The notes: generated by a model not told the origin, from the sequence alone. A DNA stretch of 64,000 nucleotides from Halobacteriales archaeon YIM A00010 (GCA_025041175.1 JAKCFJ010000004.1:682001-746000); one strand, 5' to 3'; shown: positions 1-9,648, counted from the first letter of the stretch. Made by a program: numbers and translations.

Positions 1-1017
1 GATCCTGATCGGCCACCAGGCGGACGTCGATCTTCGCTTGAGCGCGCGACGGTAACACGGTCTTCATGCCCTCGCCGTCGTAGCCGGCGGTCAGTCCGGC
101 GACGTTCAGGTTGGGGCGGCAGAGCAACCGTTCGATGTATCCTTCGCCGGGATCCGTAGCGACGCGGAGAGTCCGAGGTCGGCTTTCACCACCTCCTCGT
201 CCAGCGGGATCGCCTTCAGCACCTCACGGTCGCGATCGGTCAGTGGACGCACGTCGTCGTGAAACCCTCAAGCGCGATTCGTCCGTCCTCGTCCCGGAGC
301 GACGCGAGCAGTTCGACGATCGCGCTTGCAGGGTTGGGGACCGGTCCGCCGAAGTTCCCCGAGTGGAGGTCGCGATTCGCCCCGGTCGCCTCGATGTCGA
401 CGTAGAGCAACCCCCGCGAGCCAAGCAGCACGTGCGGTCGGCCCGAGGGGTCGATCGGCCCGTCCGCCACGAACGCGAGGTCCGTGTCGAGTTCCTCGCG
501 CCGTTCGCGGACGAGCCACTCGAGGTATTCGCTACCGCTCTCCTCCTCGCCCTCGATGAGCAGCGTCACGTCGGTCGGAAGTCCGGTCGTCTCGCGTAGC
601 GCACGAACTGCACACAGGTGAGCGAACCACTGTCCCTTGTTGTCAACGGCACCGCGCGCGTACAGGCGCGGCTCGCCGCGGGTCCTTCGCGGACGGTCGG
701 TTCGAACGGCGGCGAACGCCACTCTGCGGCCTTCGCCGGCTGAACGTCGTAGTGACCGTAGAGCAGCACCGTCAGTCCGCCGTCGTCCGCTTCGCCATCG
801 GAGGTCACGTGGGCGACGACGGCCGGCCGCCCCGGGTCTCGACGATCTCCGCCTCGTCGAACCGGTACTCGAGACACGACCCCCTGACCATCGCCGCGCA
901 GTCGTCGATCCCCTCCCCGGTCGCGCTGATCGACGGCTGGGCGAGCAACGACCGGAGGTCGTCAAGGAACGGTTCGTCGTAGCGTTCGAGGAACACGTGC
1001 GGCTCCGAGACCGTCAT
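1..1017 (-). pseudogene. M20-family metallopeptidase, frameshifted and cut by the left edge
   Basis: Pieces of one M20/ArgE/DapE-type dipeptidase lie in order on the minus strand but in different frames. An N-terminal piece (1017 to about 835) reads [20 protein letters not shown] second frame near 800-690 carries the metal-ligand segment [12 protein letters not shown] third frame (about 665-250) carries [23 protein letters not shown] and DLHSGNFGG, which hold the bridging Asp, the catalytic Glu pair and the dimerisation-domain His of the family. Downstream of about 250 the frame shifts again, and the C-terminal domain (GLTAGYDGEGMKTVLPSRA) leaves the window at base 1. At least three shifts separate good family sequence, so the gene is broken unless the assembly is wrong here. 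Substrate unknown. Confidence 0.8.
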
Positions 1018-1120
1018 CGGTCGGTCACGCTCCGAGGCGATCCGACCACGGAAGTTGTAGTCTGGCCCATGACACAGCGGATACCGCTGTGGGGTACAAA
1101 GTTCTAGTGTCTCACGATCC

Positions 1121-1817
1121 GGCGGTGTTCAGATACGGATGAAGTATGAGGCGGTTCGTTTTCTGAGTGTCATATGCCCGAAAACGCCCGCCTCAATGGA
1201 TGTTTGGACGACATCGACTTGGATTTTATGGAGCGAGAAGCAACACCGCGACTGTTGATGAAGCTCGGTATTCAGCTCCATCTTGCTGGATTATCTCTTT
1301 CAAATACAGTTTCTAGTCTTGAGATATTCGGTGTTGAACGGGCTCGTTCGACCGTTCACAATTGGGTTCACAAGGCCGACCTACAGCCCGAGACTGGACG
1401 AAGCCCGGATCACGTTGCGGTTGACGAGACCGTGATCCGACTGAACGACGAGCAGTATTGGCTGTACGCAGCTGTTGATCCCGAAACAAACGAATTGCTT
1501 CACACAATGCTTGAACCGACGACAAACACGGTTCTCGCTCAATCGTTTCTCACTGCACTCGCCGAGAAGCATGATGTTGCGGAGGCTGTGTTTCTCGTTG
1601 ATGGCTCGCATTCATTACAACACGCGTGTCGTCGACACGGCTTCGATGTCAGATATGAATGCCACGGAAATCGGAACAGCGTCGAACGTATATTTCGTGA
1701 AATAAAACGACGTACCTCTTCGTTCTCAAACTGTTTCAGCAATGCCAAAGCAGAAACTGCAAACGAGTGGCTCAGATCATTCGCCTTTGCATTGAATCAG
1801 CTAATCTGAACACTACC
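1121..1817 (+). mobile_element. IS6-family insertion sequence (haloarchaeal)
   Basis: A roughly 0.7 kb element encloses one transposase gene. The left end carries GTGTTCAGAT at 1125-1134 and the right end its exact inverse ATCTGAACAC at 1804-1813. The right repeat overlaps the transposase stop codon, as is common in compact IS6 elements. No matching 8-bp target duplication is visible outside these ends, so the element probably marks a rearrangement rather than a simple insertion. The exact outer borders are uncertain by a few bases. Decayed relatives lie at 11469-11725 and 11870-12003. Confidence 0.8.
1174..1809 (+). CDS. IS6-family transposase
   Basis: This 211-residue protein starts MPENARLNGCLDDIDLDFME. 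It has a helix-turn-helix-like N-terminal region (VERARSTVHNWVHKADL) and a DDE catalytic core: HVAVDETVIRLNDEQYWLYAAVD supplies the first Asp, VFLVDGSH the second, and NSVERIFREIKRRTSSF the Glu. This arrangement and length match haloarchaeal IS6 transposases, which move DNA by a DDE strand-transfer mechanism with cointegrate formation. The ATG at 1174 follows the left inverted repeat by about 40 nt. The frame is open from end to end, so the element may still be active. Confidence 0.9.
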   Translation: MPENARLNGCLDDIDLDFMEREATPRLLMKLGIQLHLAGLSLSNTVSSLEIFGVERARSTVHNWVHKADLQPETGRSPDHVAVDETVIRLNDEQYWLYAAVDPETNELLHTMLEPTTNTVLAQSFLTALAEKHDVAEAVFLVDGSHSLQHACRRHGFDVRYECHGNRNSVERIFREIKRRTSSFSNCFSNAKAETANEWLRSFAFALNQLI

Positions 1818-1819
1818 CT

Positions 1820-2116
1820 CCTGGTCGTCCCAATGACCATGTATTTGAGTCGATCGACGGCACGTGGAAGAAGGCTACTGTGAGGGAAAACCTACGATCA
1901 GAGGGTTGGGGAGCCGATATTGGCTATCCGGGTATCGTTCTGGATGAAGAGGGCGAAGAAATTGAAGGACATATTTTCATATCCGAGGATCTCCCAAATA
2001 ATTGGGACGATGTTGATGAGTTCGAAGATGAAGACTATGAACGGGTAGTCACACAGACAACACTCGAAGATGGAAGCAGTGTTGATGCGTATATTTACGT
2101 CCTACAAACTGAATAA
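1820..2116 (+). pseudogene. GGCT/AIG2-like gamma-glutamylcyclotransferase fragment
   Basis: An open frame runs out of the IS6 right end (PGRPNDHVFES...) to a stop at 2116. It resembles the later part of the gamma-glutamylcyclotransferase-like fold: GYPGIVLDEEGEEIEGHIF is the substrate-loop and strand region, and a VDEFEDEDYERVVT helix precedes the terminal strand VDAYIYVLQT. The N-terminal strand of the family (a YGTLR-type motif that binds the substrate) is absent, and IS6 sequence begins where it should be. I read it as a gene beheaded by the IS6 element. A short internal ATG at 1880 could give a 78-residue peptide, but it would lack the catalytic start of the fold. Confidence 0.6.
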
Positions 2117-2726
2117 CAACTCTACATAACGGGGTTAGCTTGAATGAGTGCTATCCCTGCGGTTGTGAATGCATCACTCTGCGTGTCAAACAGAGGCACC
2201 GATGACTGTCTCAAAAACACCCTAAATCCTGGTGAATAATGGAGGATGAATTATGTGGTGAATACGTGGGGTCCGAGGACGTTCGTGAAGCAGTCGTAGC
2301 CGTCCATAAATAATAGATGAATGTCACATAATACTGGTGTAACAGAAATATCGTTCGAGTGGTAATCCTGGTTATACCGATCGTACCAGTACTACCAATC
2401 ATGGTGGATCCCATCGATAATTAGCATAGTCAACACATTGAATATTCACAACCACTGTAAATGATGTTTCCATATCATGTAAATTATTGACAGTGTGGGT
2501 GATTGGGGATAACAGATCCACTCAGGCATTCGTTTTCCACGGAAGCCTCGATATTCGCGTGCCGAACGGCCGTGACCGGATCCGATTGGGGAAACACAAC
2601 TTCTCATAGACATTGTAACATACGATTCTGGATAGGACGATCTGGAACTCCCATGTCGTCTCCGAACGCCAGAGTGATGGATCGGACACAAACATAAATA
2701 TGCTCCATACCATGGTACTGGCATCC
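2117..2726. other. AT-rich spacer without recognisable gene
   Basis: About 600 bp between the GGCT fragment and the hydrolase. Only short, compositionally implausible frames are present on either strand. A TATA-like CATAAATA lies at about 2692-2699, close to the expected distance upstream of the hydrolase start chosen at 2727. Confidence 0.5.
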
Positions 2727-3539
2727 ATGGAATCACATACGGTCCGTGGTGGTGACAGCGTGATGCTCCACGTCGACGAGGTTGGAACTGGTAGGCCGGT
2801 ACTATTCATCCACGGCTACTCTCAGAGTCGTCTGGCCTGGCGAAAGCAGCTACATTCCGATCTCCGTAACGACATGCGGTTGGTTGCGGTGGACAACCGC
2901 GGCCACGGACGGTCGGAGAAGCCCCACGATGCTTACGGGACCTCTCGACTGTGGGCCGAAGACGTTCGGTCGGTGCTCACTGCACTTGACCTCAACGACG
3001 TGGTACTCGTGGGCTGGTCCTACGCTGGCTTAATCGTTCTCGATTACATCGAACGGTATGGAACCGATAACGTGTCGGCTATCAATCTCGTCGGTGCCGT
3101 TTCGGCGATCGGCACGGACGCCGCCACTGCCGTTCTCGACCCTGGCTACATCGATCTCGTTTCCGGTTTCGTTTCTGAAGACGCCGAAGAGAGCGTGGAT
3201 ACGATGCGGAACTTCGTTCGGCGGTGCGTTCATGAAGACCTCCCCGCGGAAGATTTCTACTATATACTGGGGTACAACGTCGTCGTCCCTCCATACGTCC
3301 GCAATGGGTTACGCGATCGAACCGTAACCCACGACACGGAACTGTCCGAACTGGACGTCCCCGTCCTCCTGACGCACGGCGAAGAGGATGCGGTCGTGAA
3401 CCTGGAAGCTACGAGGACCCACGCAGAACTCATCGAGGACGTCGAAACGTCCTTCTACCCGAACACAGGACATTCACCGTTTTGGGAAAAGCCAGTCCGT
3501 TTCAACAGCGAACTGCGAGAATTCATTCTCGACACGTGA
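2727..3539 (+). CDS. alpha/beta hydrolase
   Basis: A cytoplasmic alpha/beta-fold hydrolase of about 270 residues. Visible elements are the oxyanion-hole segment LFIHGYSQSRLAW (residues ~26-38), the strand-loop DNRGHGRSEKP, the nucleophile elbow GWSYAG (Ser ~98), the acid in LLTHGEEDAVV and the catalytic His in NTGHSPFWEKP near the C-terminus. The triad is complete. The family includes haloperoxidase-like enzymes, C-C bond hydrolases of meta-cleavage pathways and esterases; the sequence alone does not choose between them. I prefer the ATG at 2727 to one at 2700 because the TATA-like box at about 2692-2699 would fit a leaderless transcript. It is monocistronic. Confidence 0.85.
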   Translation: MESHTVRGGDSVMLHVDEVGTGRPVLFIHGYSQSRLAWRKQLHSDLRNDMRLVAVDNRGHGRSEKPHDAYGTSRLWAEDVRSVLTALDLNDVVLVGWSYAGLIVLDYIERYGTDNVSAINLVGAVSAIGTDAATAVLDPGYIDLVSGFVSEDAEESVDTMRNFVRRCVHEDLPAEDFYYILGYNVVVPPYVRNGLRDRTVTHDTELSELDVPVLLTHGEEDAVVNLEATRTHAELIEDVETSFYPNTGHSPFWEKPVRFNSELREFILDT

Positions 3540-3660
3540 GTCGAACACTTCGACCGAATGTTTTCGGATCACTGGGGGACAACATGCCTCTACTACCCGG
3601 ATCTGCCTCCCGATAGCTAGGATACACCATCGCACCGCTTGAAACGGAATCTCACGCGTT

Positions 3661-4089
3661 TCAGATCCAGGGATACTGTTCTGTATCCGTCCCGCTGTAG
3701 TCCGGATCGAGGTAGATGAAGAGCCGTTGAATCCGTCCATTCCTGACTTCGAATACGTCACACCAGCGGCCACCGCCCGGCGTGCCATCGGGTCGCCATT
3801 CGATTCCGTCGGCGGTTTCTCCGGTACTCGTTCCCTCGACGATGATCGTGTCTTGGTCGATGACGTAGTTGAAGGTCTCGTAGTCGTGGGACATCGATGT
3901 AACGAGCGACCCAACATCGCCGAACATCGTTTCGATCTCGTCGTGACCGGTCGCAACGCCCCATTTGGGATAGAATACGCGCGCATCATCGGCGAAAAGC
4001 GCCACGAAGTCATTCCCTCGGTCGAGCCGTTTGAAATACTCGAGAACGATGTTCTTTCGCTCTATGTCGCCTGCTGTGGTTTTGCCCAT
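3661..4089 (-). CDS. SnoaL/NTF2-like small protein
   Basis: This 142-residue protein has the cone-shaped NTF2/SnoaL pattern: an N-terminal helix pair (IVLEYFKRLDRGNDFVALFADDARVF), a middle GHDEIETMF helix, and C-terminal strands (GGGRWCDVFEVRNGRIQRLFIYLDPDY). Proteins of this fold serve as small hydrolases, isomerases or cyclases, often next to aromatic or polyketide catabolic genes. No substrate can be read from the sequence. It stands alone and convergent with the hydrolase gene at 2727-3539. Confidence 0.75.
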   Translation of the reverse strand: MGKTTAGDIERKNIVLEYFKRLDRGNDFVALFADDARVFYPKWGVATGHDEIETMFGDVGSLVTSMSHDYETFNYVIDQDTIIVEGTSTGETADGIEWRPDGTPGGGRWCDVFEVRNGRIQRLFIYLDPDYSGTDTEQYPWI

Positions 4090-4251
4090 GATAGTAATTA
4101 ACTACCTCTCGATTTCATAGCTCTTCCGCCGATACTCCGTTCGTTCGGACTTACAGTTCGATTCGTCGGCATGATCGACAAACCCAAAGATTATATCGGG
4201 ACATATATAATTTATAAATAATACTAGGTGGTATGGTTTCACCACGATTTT

Positions 4252-4428
4252 ATGGAACATTTGTGTTCCATCTGATTCCGTATCAGGACATAGACGGTAT
4301 CACGGAAACAAAAGCGGCATTGACATGATCGATGTGATCTGGAAAAGCGATCTCAGTATTACGATGAGTATCGTAACTAGTTTGAATACTTGGTGAACTC
4401 GGCTTCGACGGTATCGGTGTTAACGAAC
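4252..4428 (+). pseudogene. relic of an LLM gene, N-terminal part
   Basis: The DNA resembles the first part of the intact LLM at 22767-23930. In one frame it gives TFVFHLIPYQDIDGIT, where the intact copy has TFVFHLMPYRDVEDIT. A little further on, in another frame, it gives LGELGFDGIGVNE, where the intact copy has ADELGFDGIGVNE. Single-base losses and in-frame stops between these blocks show it is decayed. A TATA-like run precedes it at about 4210-4225, so the relic seems to keep its old promoter. The remainder of the gene is not convincingly detectable downstream. Confidence 0.75.
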
Positions 4429-4949
4429 TCTCGAACGGTCTCGGTTGTGTGCGAGGTGGCGGCGGGAATTTCGCAAGCGGATGGAGTTCGAGGAAGCTTT
4501 TCGGATTCGTTCCTGTGATCGTTCCACATTTCTATTACACTCGTACGCCTGTCAACCCTCGGGAGGAAACACCCGATGGAACCGGGATAGTTGTATTGTA
4601 CAGGCGCTCTATACGGAAGGAAAACGGTTGGCGGACGTTCACGGTACAGATAGAACGACGAAACTCGTGTTCGATATATACGGATGGGTTGGATTCGGGA
4701 TAACAACCTCGTAGAACAGTGTCCATTACACCGAATAGGTGTCAACCTCAGCATGAAGGAGACTGCTGAAGGGAATGATGTACCGATACTCAGCCGTACC
4801 ATCGACCGACCTACACCAGAAACCATGCAGATACGGATCCATCATAAACTAGGTTACGTGTATCTGTCAATAGTCACAGTACAAACGGTTCTCCCCCGAC
4901 TTTTCACTCGAGAAGACGTTCGATATTTCCGGATCGATCTTGGGTAGAG
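4429..4949. other. degenerate spacer between LLM relic and IS1595
   Basis: About 520 bp with no credible gene on either strand. It may contain further eroded LLM sequence, but I could not align any block with confidence. It ends at the left inverted repeat of the IS1595 element. Confidence 0.4.
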
Positions 4950-5921
4950 GATTGTTGGTGAGTTCTCAGCAGTAGCTGAAAGTCGTAGCGGGCAAGGGTG
5001 ACGCATTCGCGTCATCCGACGAACGATATTCCCAATCAAGACGTTTGCATCGGAGCGTCGGGCCGCGAACCTGCTAGCACAGGTTCGCTGGCATGATGGC
5101 GTCTATTGCCAACGCTGCCGTCCGAATCCGTGATTCGGTACGGCAGCTATCGCGTGTTTCAGCGGTATCGCTGTAAGAATTGTGACCGCACGTTCAACGA
5201 TCAGACTGGCACTGTCTTCGAACACTCAGCAGTGGCACTCAGAAAATGGTTTCTCGCCGTCTACACCTACATCCGCTTCAACACCAGCTTCCGGCAACTA
5301 GACGTTGAAATCGACGTCTCTTACAAGACGGTCTACCGGCGCGTCCAGCGCTTTCTGCGAGCGCTGGACGCGCCTCGACCACAGCTTGATGGTCCGGTCG
5401 AGATTGACGAACTCTACGTAAAGGCAGGACTCAAAGGCCGCGAGCACGACGGGCCGTCGCGCTCGCGTGGCCTCTCCACACGCGGACGCGGAACATATCA
5501 CAAGGATAAGCCACCCGTGTTCATTCTGGTAGATCGCGGTAGCGGCGACCGCTACGTGATGCCGGCGAAAGCCGCTGATGAATCGACGATTCGGCTCCTG
5601 CTGGCTGACCGCCAGCAGGAGCCGTTGACCGTCTACACCGACGGCTTTCGGGAGTACAAACCACTCGAAGAAGACGACGCATTCGAGCGTGAATACGTCG
5701 TGCATGGTAACGGAGAATACGTTGATGGAGATGTCCACGTCAACACCTGCGAGAGCCACGGGTCGCTGGTGCGCCCGTGGCTCTCGCCCCATCGAGAGGT
5801 CTCCAAGGACAAACTCACACTGTACATCCGTGCCTTTGAGCTTCGGCGCCGAGTCTACCGAAAACCAGGGAAAAAGCGCTTACAACCATCCTCGAAACTG
5901 CGCTATGACTCACCAACAATC
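4950..5921 (+). mobile_element. IS1595-family insertion sequence (inactivated)
   Basis: The element is bounded by perfect 14-bp inverted repeats: GATTGTTGGTGAGT at 4950-4963 and its exact inverse at 5908-5921, about 972 bp in all. It encloses one transposase gene with at least two frameshifts. The 8 bp outside each end do not match, so no target duplication remains. The right end lies inside the MBL-fold gene that continues to 6433; the missing part of that gene is not on the left side. This implies a deletion or recombination after insertion. Confidence 0.85.
5026..5908 (+). pseudogene. IS1595-family (ISXO2-like) transposase, frameshifted
   Basis: The expected domain order is present: an N-terminal region (ERRAANLLAQVRWHDGVYCQRC), zinc-ribbon second half (YRCKNCDRTFND), then the ISXO2-like catalytic core with DGPVEIDELYVKAG, FILVDRGSGDRYVM and VHVNTCESHGSLVRPWLSPH. 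A one-base loss near 5115 splits the zinc ribbon, separating the first CxxC from VIRYGSYRVF. A second shift near 5875 replaces the normal ending (ALTTILETAL then stop at 5908) with an unrelated tail. The natural start position (5026) now reads ATA. The protein is therefore very probably non-functional. Confidence 0.85.
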
Positions 5922-6433
5922 TCCGCCACAAGAGCGTTCTCGGAATAATACCCCGTCGGTAACACGAAATGCCCCTCGGGGAGTCCGCGCGCGTCGGCAC
6001 CGAACACCGCATCGCCGAGCACAGCAACGCCGGCGTCCTCATCGATCAGCGCGTGGTGTTCCGGCACGTGTCCCGGCGTGTGGACGGCGGTGAATCGACC
6101 GATCACGTCCCTGTCGCCGTACCGGTTGTCCGGGACGGATTCGTCACCGGGCCCCATCCCTTCGGGTACCCACGTCTCCAAATCGTACCGGTCGGCCAAA
6201 CCCGGGAGGCCGCCAGCATGGTCGGGATCGCCGTGGGTGACGATGAGTCGTTCCGGTTCGATACCGAGCTCATCTAGCCGGTCGACGATGACATCTGTGG
6301 TGTCTGGAAGGCCAGCATCCACGAGCGTCGGCGTCTCGCCGTCGAAGAGGAACACGCGGTACCGCCCATCGTTCGGTTGTGCTATCGTCGGGTCGTACAC
6401 GTCGGTGATAATTTCCTCGATCATCGGTCCCAT
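5903..6433 (-). pseudogene. MBL-fold hydrolase truncated by IS1595
   Basis: The N-terminal two thirds of a metallo-beta-lactamase-fold hydrolase is intact: LVDAGLPDTTDVIVDRL, the metal motif THGDPDHAGGLPGL, then AVHTPGHVPEHH and VLGDAVFGAD. At about residue 171 the reading passes into the IS1595 right inverted repeat and stops after five IS-encoded residues (IVGES). The family normally continues another 50 or more residues carrying the last metal-binding His. The HxDPDH form of the motif is usual for haloarchaeal members of this group. The TSS-proximal region is unaltered, so a truncated protein could still be made. Confidence 0.8.
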
Positions 6434-6497
6434 GTGATGGTGCCAGCATCAAATCGTTTACCGCTATGTCGGGGCAGTAGGAGAACGGATTGAAGGA

Positions 6498-8051
6498 TCA
6501 GTCGAAGTGCTCTGTGATGGCCTGCTGGCGCTTGACCGTCCCTGTATCCGTGCGGGGCAGTGGCTCCTCACGAATGGCGTACTCACGGGGACGTTTGTAG
6601 TTCGCCAGCAACCCGTGGGTCCGACAGAACTCGTCGAAGTCGTCGATCGTCAGATCGTCGTTAGCCACGACGATGGCGGTCACTTTCTGTCCCCACTCAT
6701 CGCAGGACTGGCCGAATACGAGACTCTCTATGACGGCCTCGTGTGAGTCGAGCGAGTGCTCGATCTCCGCGGGATAGATGTTCTCGCCACCGCTGATGAA
6801 CATGTTGTCCACGCGATCGGTGATGTAGAGAAAGCCGTCCTCATCGACACGAGCGACGTCGCGTGTACGGAGCCACTCGTCGAAAAAGGTCCTCTCCTCA
6901 GCCTTGGGATTGTCGATGTAGCCGTCCGGGACGCCGGGACCGCGGGCGATGACCTCTCCCTGTTCGCCCGGCTCGACCACTGCCTCCGGATCGGGGATTT
7001 CGTCGATCGGTGCGGTCTCGACGACACGAAGTTCCCACGAGAACGCCTCCTTGCCGACCGTTCCGGGATGATCGTCTTGCACTGTCGGATGAGCGAACGT
7101 CAGGTCCGGTCCGGCCTCGGTCAATCCGTACGTGTTGTACACTTGGTCCGAAAGCAGCTTCGACGTGCGTTCTACGAGATCCTTCGAGACGACCGAACCG
7201 CCCGTTCGGACGTACGCCAGCGAGTCCGTGTCGTAACCGCCCTCTTCCTGGGCGTCGTTGAGTAGGGACAGCTGTGTTGGCACCGCGAGGAGACCGCTGG
7301 CCTCGTGATCTTCGATGAGGTCTAACACCTCCACGGGATCGAACTCACTGTGGATGAGTGTCGTCGCGCCAGCGAGCCAGTGCGGATACAGCCAGGCGTC
7401 CGAGGTGACCATATGGTACCATGGCGTCGTCACGACGCTGAGATCGGTCTGATCGATACCATGTTCCATGACGACTTGGTAGGCACCGATCCACATCTGT
7501 TCGCCGTCGAACGCGACAGCCTTTGGCTGTGACGTCGTCCCGCTCGTGTAGAAGACGTTCGTCTTTCCGTCGGCAGGGAGGTCAGCTGGCAGCTCTGTGG
7601 CCGCATCGGCTAGTGCGACGTCGTACGAAACGACGGTCTCGTGATCGACATCGTTCGAGCCGGCGTGAATACCGACCTCGATCTCGGTCCCGAGACCGTC
7701 AGTATCGAGGATCGCAACGGCTCTGTCGACGTTCGCGTCGTCGAACAACAGTGCCCCCGCGCTGGCGGTCTCAATCATCGCGGCCAGTTCGTCCGGCTTA
7801 CTGCGGAACGGAAGCTGGACCGTTGGTGTACCCCGTTTGTGACCGGCGATCATCGCGTTCGCCGCTGCAGGGCTGTTGCGTGTGAGAATCGCCAGGGGAG
7901 CGTCGCCGACCCGATCGATAACCGCGTTCGCCAGTTCCGTGCTCCGTCGATCGAACTCCTCGTATGTGAATGCTCGTCCATCGTCGGTGCGGATGGCCGT
8001 GTCGTCGCCGTGTACGCGTACTGTCCGCTGGAATGCTTCCAAGTAGTTCAT
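6498..8051 (-). CDS. AMP-forming acyl-CoA synthetase
   Basis: This is an ANL-superfamily ligase of about 517 residues that should activate a carboxylate as acyl-AMP and then acyl-CoA. Motifs in order are the P-loop VFYTSGTTSQPKAV (A3), the VYNTYGLTEAGPD segment (A5), RTRDVARVDEDGFLYITDR (A7/A8 hinge) and the C-terminal PLPRTDTGTVKRQ with the catalytic Lys (A10). An upstream ATG at 8081 exists, but the fold starts at MNYLEAFQ (8051). AT-rich promoter sequence lies at about 8085-8135. Next to the flavoprotein hydroxylase at 8279, an aromatic or aryl-alkanoic acid is a reasonable guess for the substrate; this is inference. Confidence 0.9.
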   Translation of the reverse strand: MNYLEAFQRTVRVHGDDTAIRTDDGRAFTYEEFDRRSTELANAVIDRVGDAPLAILTRNSPAAANAMIAGHKRGTPTVQLPFRSKPDELAAMIETASAGALLFDDANVDRAVAILDTDGLGTEIEVGIHAGSNDVDHETVVSYDVALADAATELPADLPADGKTNVFYTSGTTSQPKAVAFDGEQMWIGAYQVVMEHGIDQTDLSVVTTPWYHMVTSDAWLYPHWLAGATTLIHSEFDPVEVLDLIEDHEASGLLAVPTQLSLLNDAQEEGGYDTDSLAYVRTGGSVVSKDLVERTSKLLSDQVYNTYGLTEAGPDLTFAHPTVQDDHPGTVGKEAFSWELRVVETAPIDEIPDPEAVVEPGEQGEVIARGPGVPDGYIDNPKAEERTFFDEWLRTRDVARVDEDGFLYITDRVDNMFISGGENIYPAEIEHSLDSHEAVIESLVFGQSCDEWGQKVTAIVVANDDLTIDDFDEFCRTHGLLANYKRPREYAIREEPLPRTDTGTVKRQQAITEHFD

Positions 8052-8278
8052 GCCTGATGGTGGGACGTGTGAGGTACCCACATACCCACAAATAATTGGT
8101 TGGTGATGAATATTACGTTAATAGATATTCGACGGGCCGACCGTGTCGTACAGTGAGGACGGTGTGAAGCGTATCGATGGCCGATTCGGCGTTCGATGGC
8201 GTAACGATCGCGTGTTCCACGGGTGGTGGAGAATCATTCAGTTCGAATCGGGGTGCCCCCCGACGCAACCGGGAGCCG

Positions 8279-9505
8279 TCAGTACTGACCGACCGTCACC
8301 GGTGGACCGCCGTGAGGACCGTACGGTGCGTCATCGAGCCACTCGCCAGCGGGTTCGTAAACGGTAGCAGCCTTCGCGGCAGCGAGCTTCTTGGCCTTGG
8401 TAATAAGACTGTCTCCCTGTAGATACTCTAACGCCTGACTGGCGGCGTTCTTGTTGTACTCCGCGGCTTTCAGGCGCTGGTGGCCGTAGTGTTTGATCTC
8501 GCCGATCGCGGTTGCGTCGACCTCGGAATGTAACGCCACCGTGATCGCGGAGGCCGCCGCGTCCGCATCGGTGACACCGGAGTTCATGCCGCGGGCTCCG
8601 AACGGGGCGAACAAGTGACCCGCTTCGCCCGCGAGCAGGACGCGGCAGTGATCGTCGATCATGCGGTCGGCGATCACCTGCTTGAACTTGTACTGGGACA
8701 CCCAGTCGACGCGATAACGACCTCCGAGCGTCTTGGCGACCATATCGTTGATTTTCGCGTTGCTGGCGAGCCGTTCCGGATCGTCGCTTTCCTTGCATTG
8801 GATATCGACGCGCCACCCGCCCTGGAACGGCACGAGAAGGACGTTCCGACCGTTGATATCCGGGTGGTCGTAGTGGAACACCCGTTCTTTCGTGCGCGGA
8901 TTGTCGGGGTCCTCCTCGATGTCTGCAATGATAAAGGTGTTCCCGGACTCCGTTCCGTGGAAACTCGCACCGATCTCCTTGCGGACCGTCGATCCCGCTC
9001 CGTCGGCACCGACGACGTACTCGGCCTCCCAGATGTTTCCGCTCTCGGTCCGAACGGTAACACCATCCTCTCTGGATGCTACGATCTTCACGGGGTCGTC
9101 CCAGTGGACGTGAATGCCCTTGTCCTCGATGGCGTCGAGCATGTACTTCTCGGTCCACACCTGCGGAATGCTCGTGAACGGTGGAAGATCGCTATCACCG
9201 CCAGGATCGGAGTACGCCCGTTCGAACACTTCCTTCCCGCGCCAGAGGGTCCGTCGGACCGGCCAGATCGTTCCATTGTCGACCAGCCGCTGACCAAGCC
9301 CCGGATGGGACTGTTCGAGCGTCCGAAGCGTGTCCTTGTGAACGTAGATCGCCCGGCTTCCAGGACGGTCCCGGTCTTCGGGATCCGCTTCTAGAATCGT
9401 CACATCGTCACCCCGAGCGCTCAACGCGAGCGCGGCAGTCATGCCGGTTGGTCCCGCACCGACGACGACGACCGAGATATCGGCTTGCGTATCTGAGTCA
9501 CCCAT
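8279..9505 (-). CDS. class A FAD-dependent aromatic hydroxylase
   Basis: A 408-residue flavoprotein monooxygenase related to phenol, 3-hydroxyphenylpropionate and p-hydroxybenzoate hydroxylases. The dinucleotide-binding GAGPTGM lies at residues ~17-23, followed by ILEADP, the DG motif VVGADGAGSTVRK at ~165-177, and the second flavin-ribityl motif RVLLAGEAGHLFAPFGARGMN near 290. The last normally reads GD-A-AH; here the Asp is Glu. The protein would use NAD(P)H and oxygen to hydroxylate a phenolic ring, preparing it for cleavage. It lies on the same strand as the acyl-CoA ligase, 198 bp before it, so the two may be co-expressed. Specific substrate unknown. Confidence 0.88.
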   Translation of the reverse strand: MGDSDTQADISVVVVGAGPTGMTAALALSARGDDVTILEADPEDRDRPGSRAIYVHKDTLRTLEQSHPGLGQRLVDNGTIWPVRRTLWRGKEVFERAYSDPGGDSDLPPFTSIPQVWTEKYMLDAIEDKGIHVHWDDPVKIVASREDGVTVRTESGNIWEAEYVVGADGAGSTVRKEIGASFHGTESGNTFIIADIEEDPDNPRTKERVFHYDHPDINGRNVLLVPFQGGWRVDIQCKESDDPERLASNAKINDMVAKTLGGRYRVDWVSQYKFKQVIADRMIDDHCRVLLAGEAGHLFAPFGARGMNSGVTDADAAASAITVALHSEVDATAIGEIKHYGHQRLKAAEYNKNAASQALEYLQGDSLITKAKKLAAAKAATVYEPAGEWLDDAPYGPHGGPPVTVGQY

Positions 9506-9648
9506 CGCGTTACATAATGACGTTCATACGGATATAGGTGCTTTTCTATCCGCTAGCCCGCCCTGTCGGTGAACCGCTCACCCTCGGTCCGAGCAACTCC
9601 ACGAAAAAGCAATCATCTACGGCAAGTACGACGCGCTGTAGCCATCAT

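Noticed and set aside
9570-9648. Short stretch reading EQLHEKAIIYGKYDAL then stop, perhaps a gene tail
   Set aside because: Only about 20 codons before an upstream stop; too short to assign to any family.
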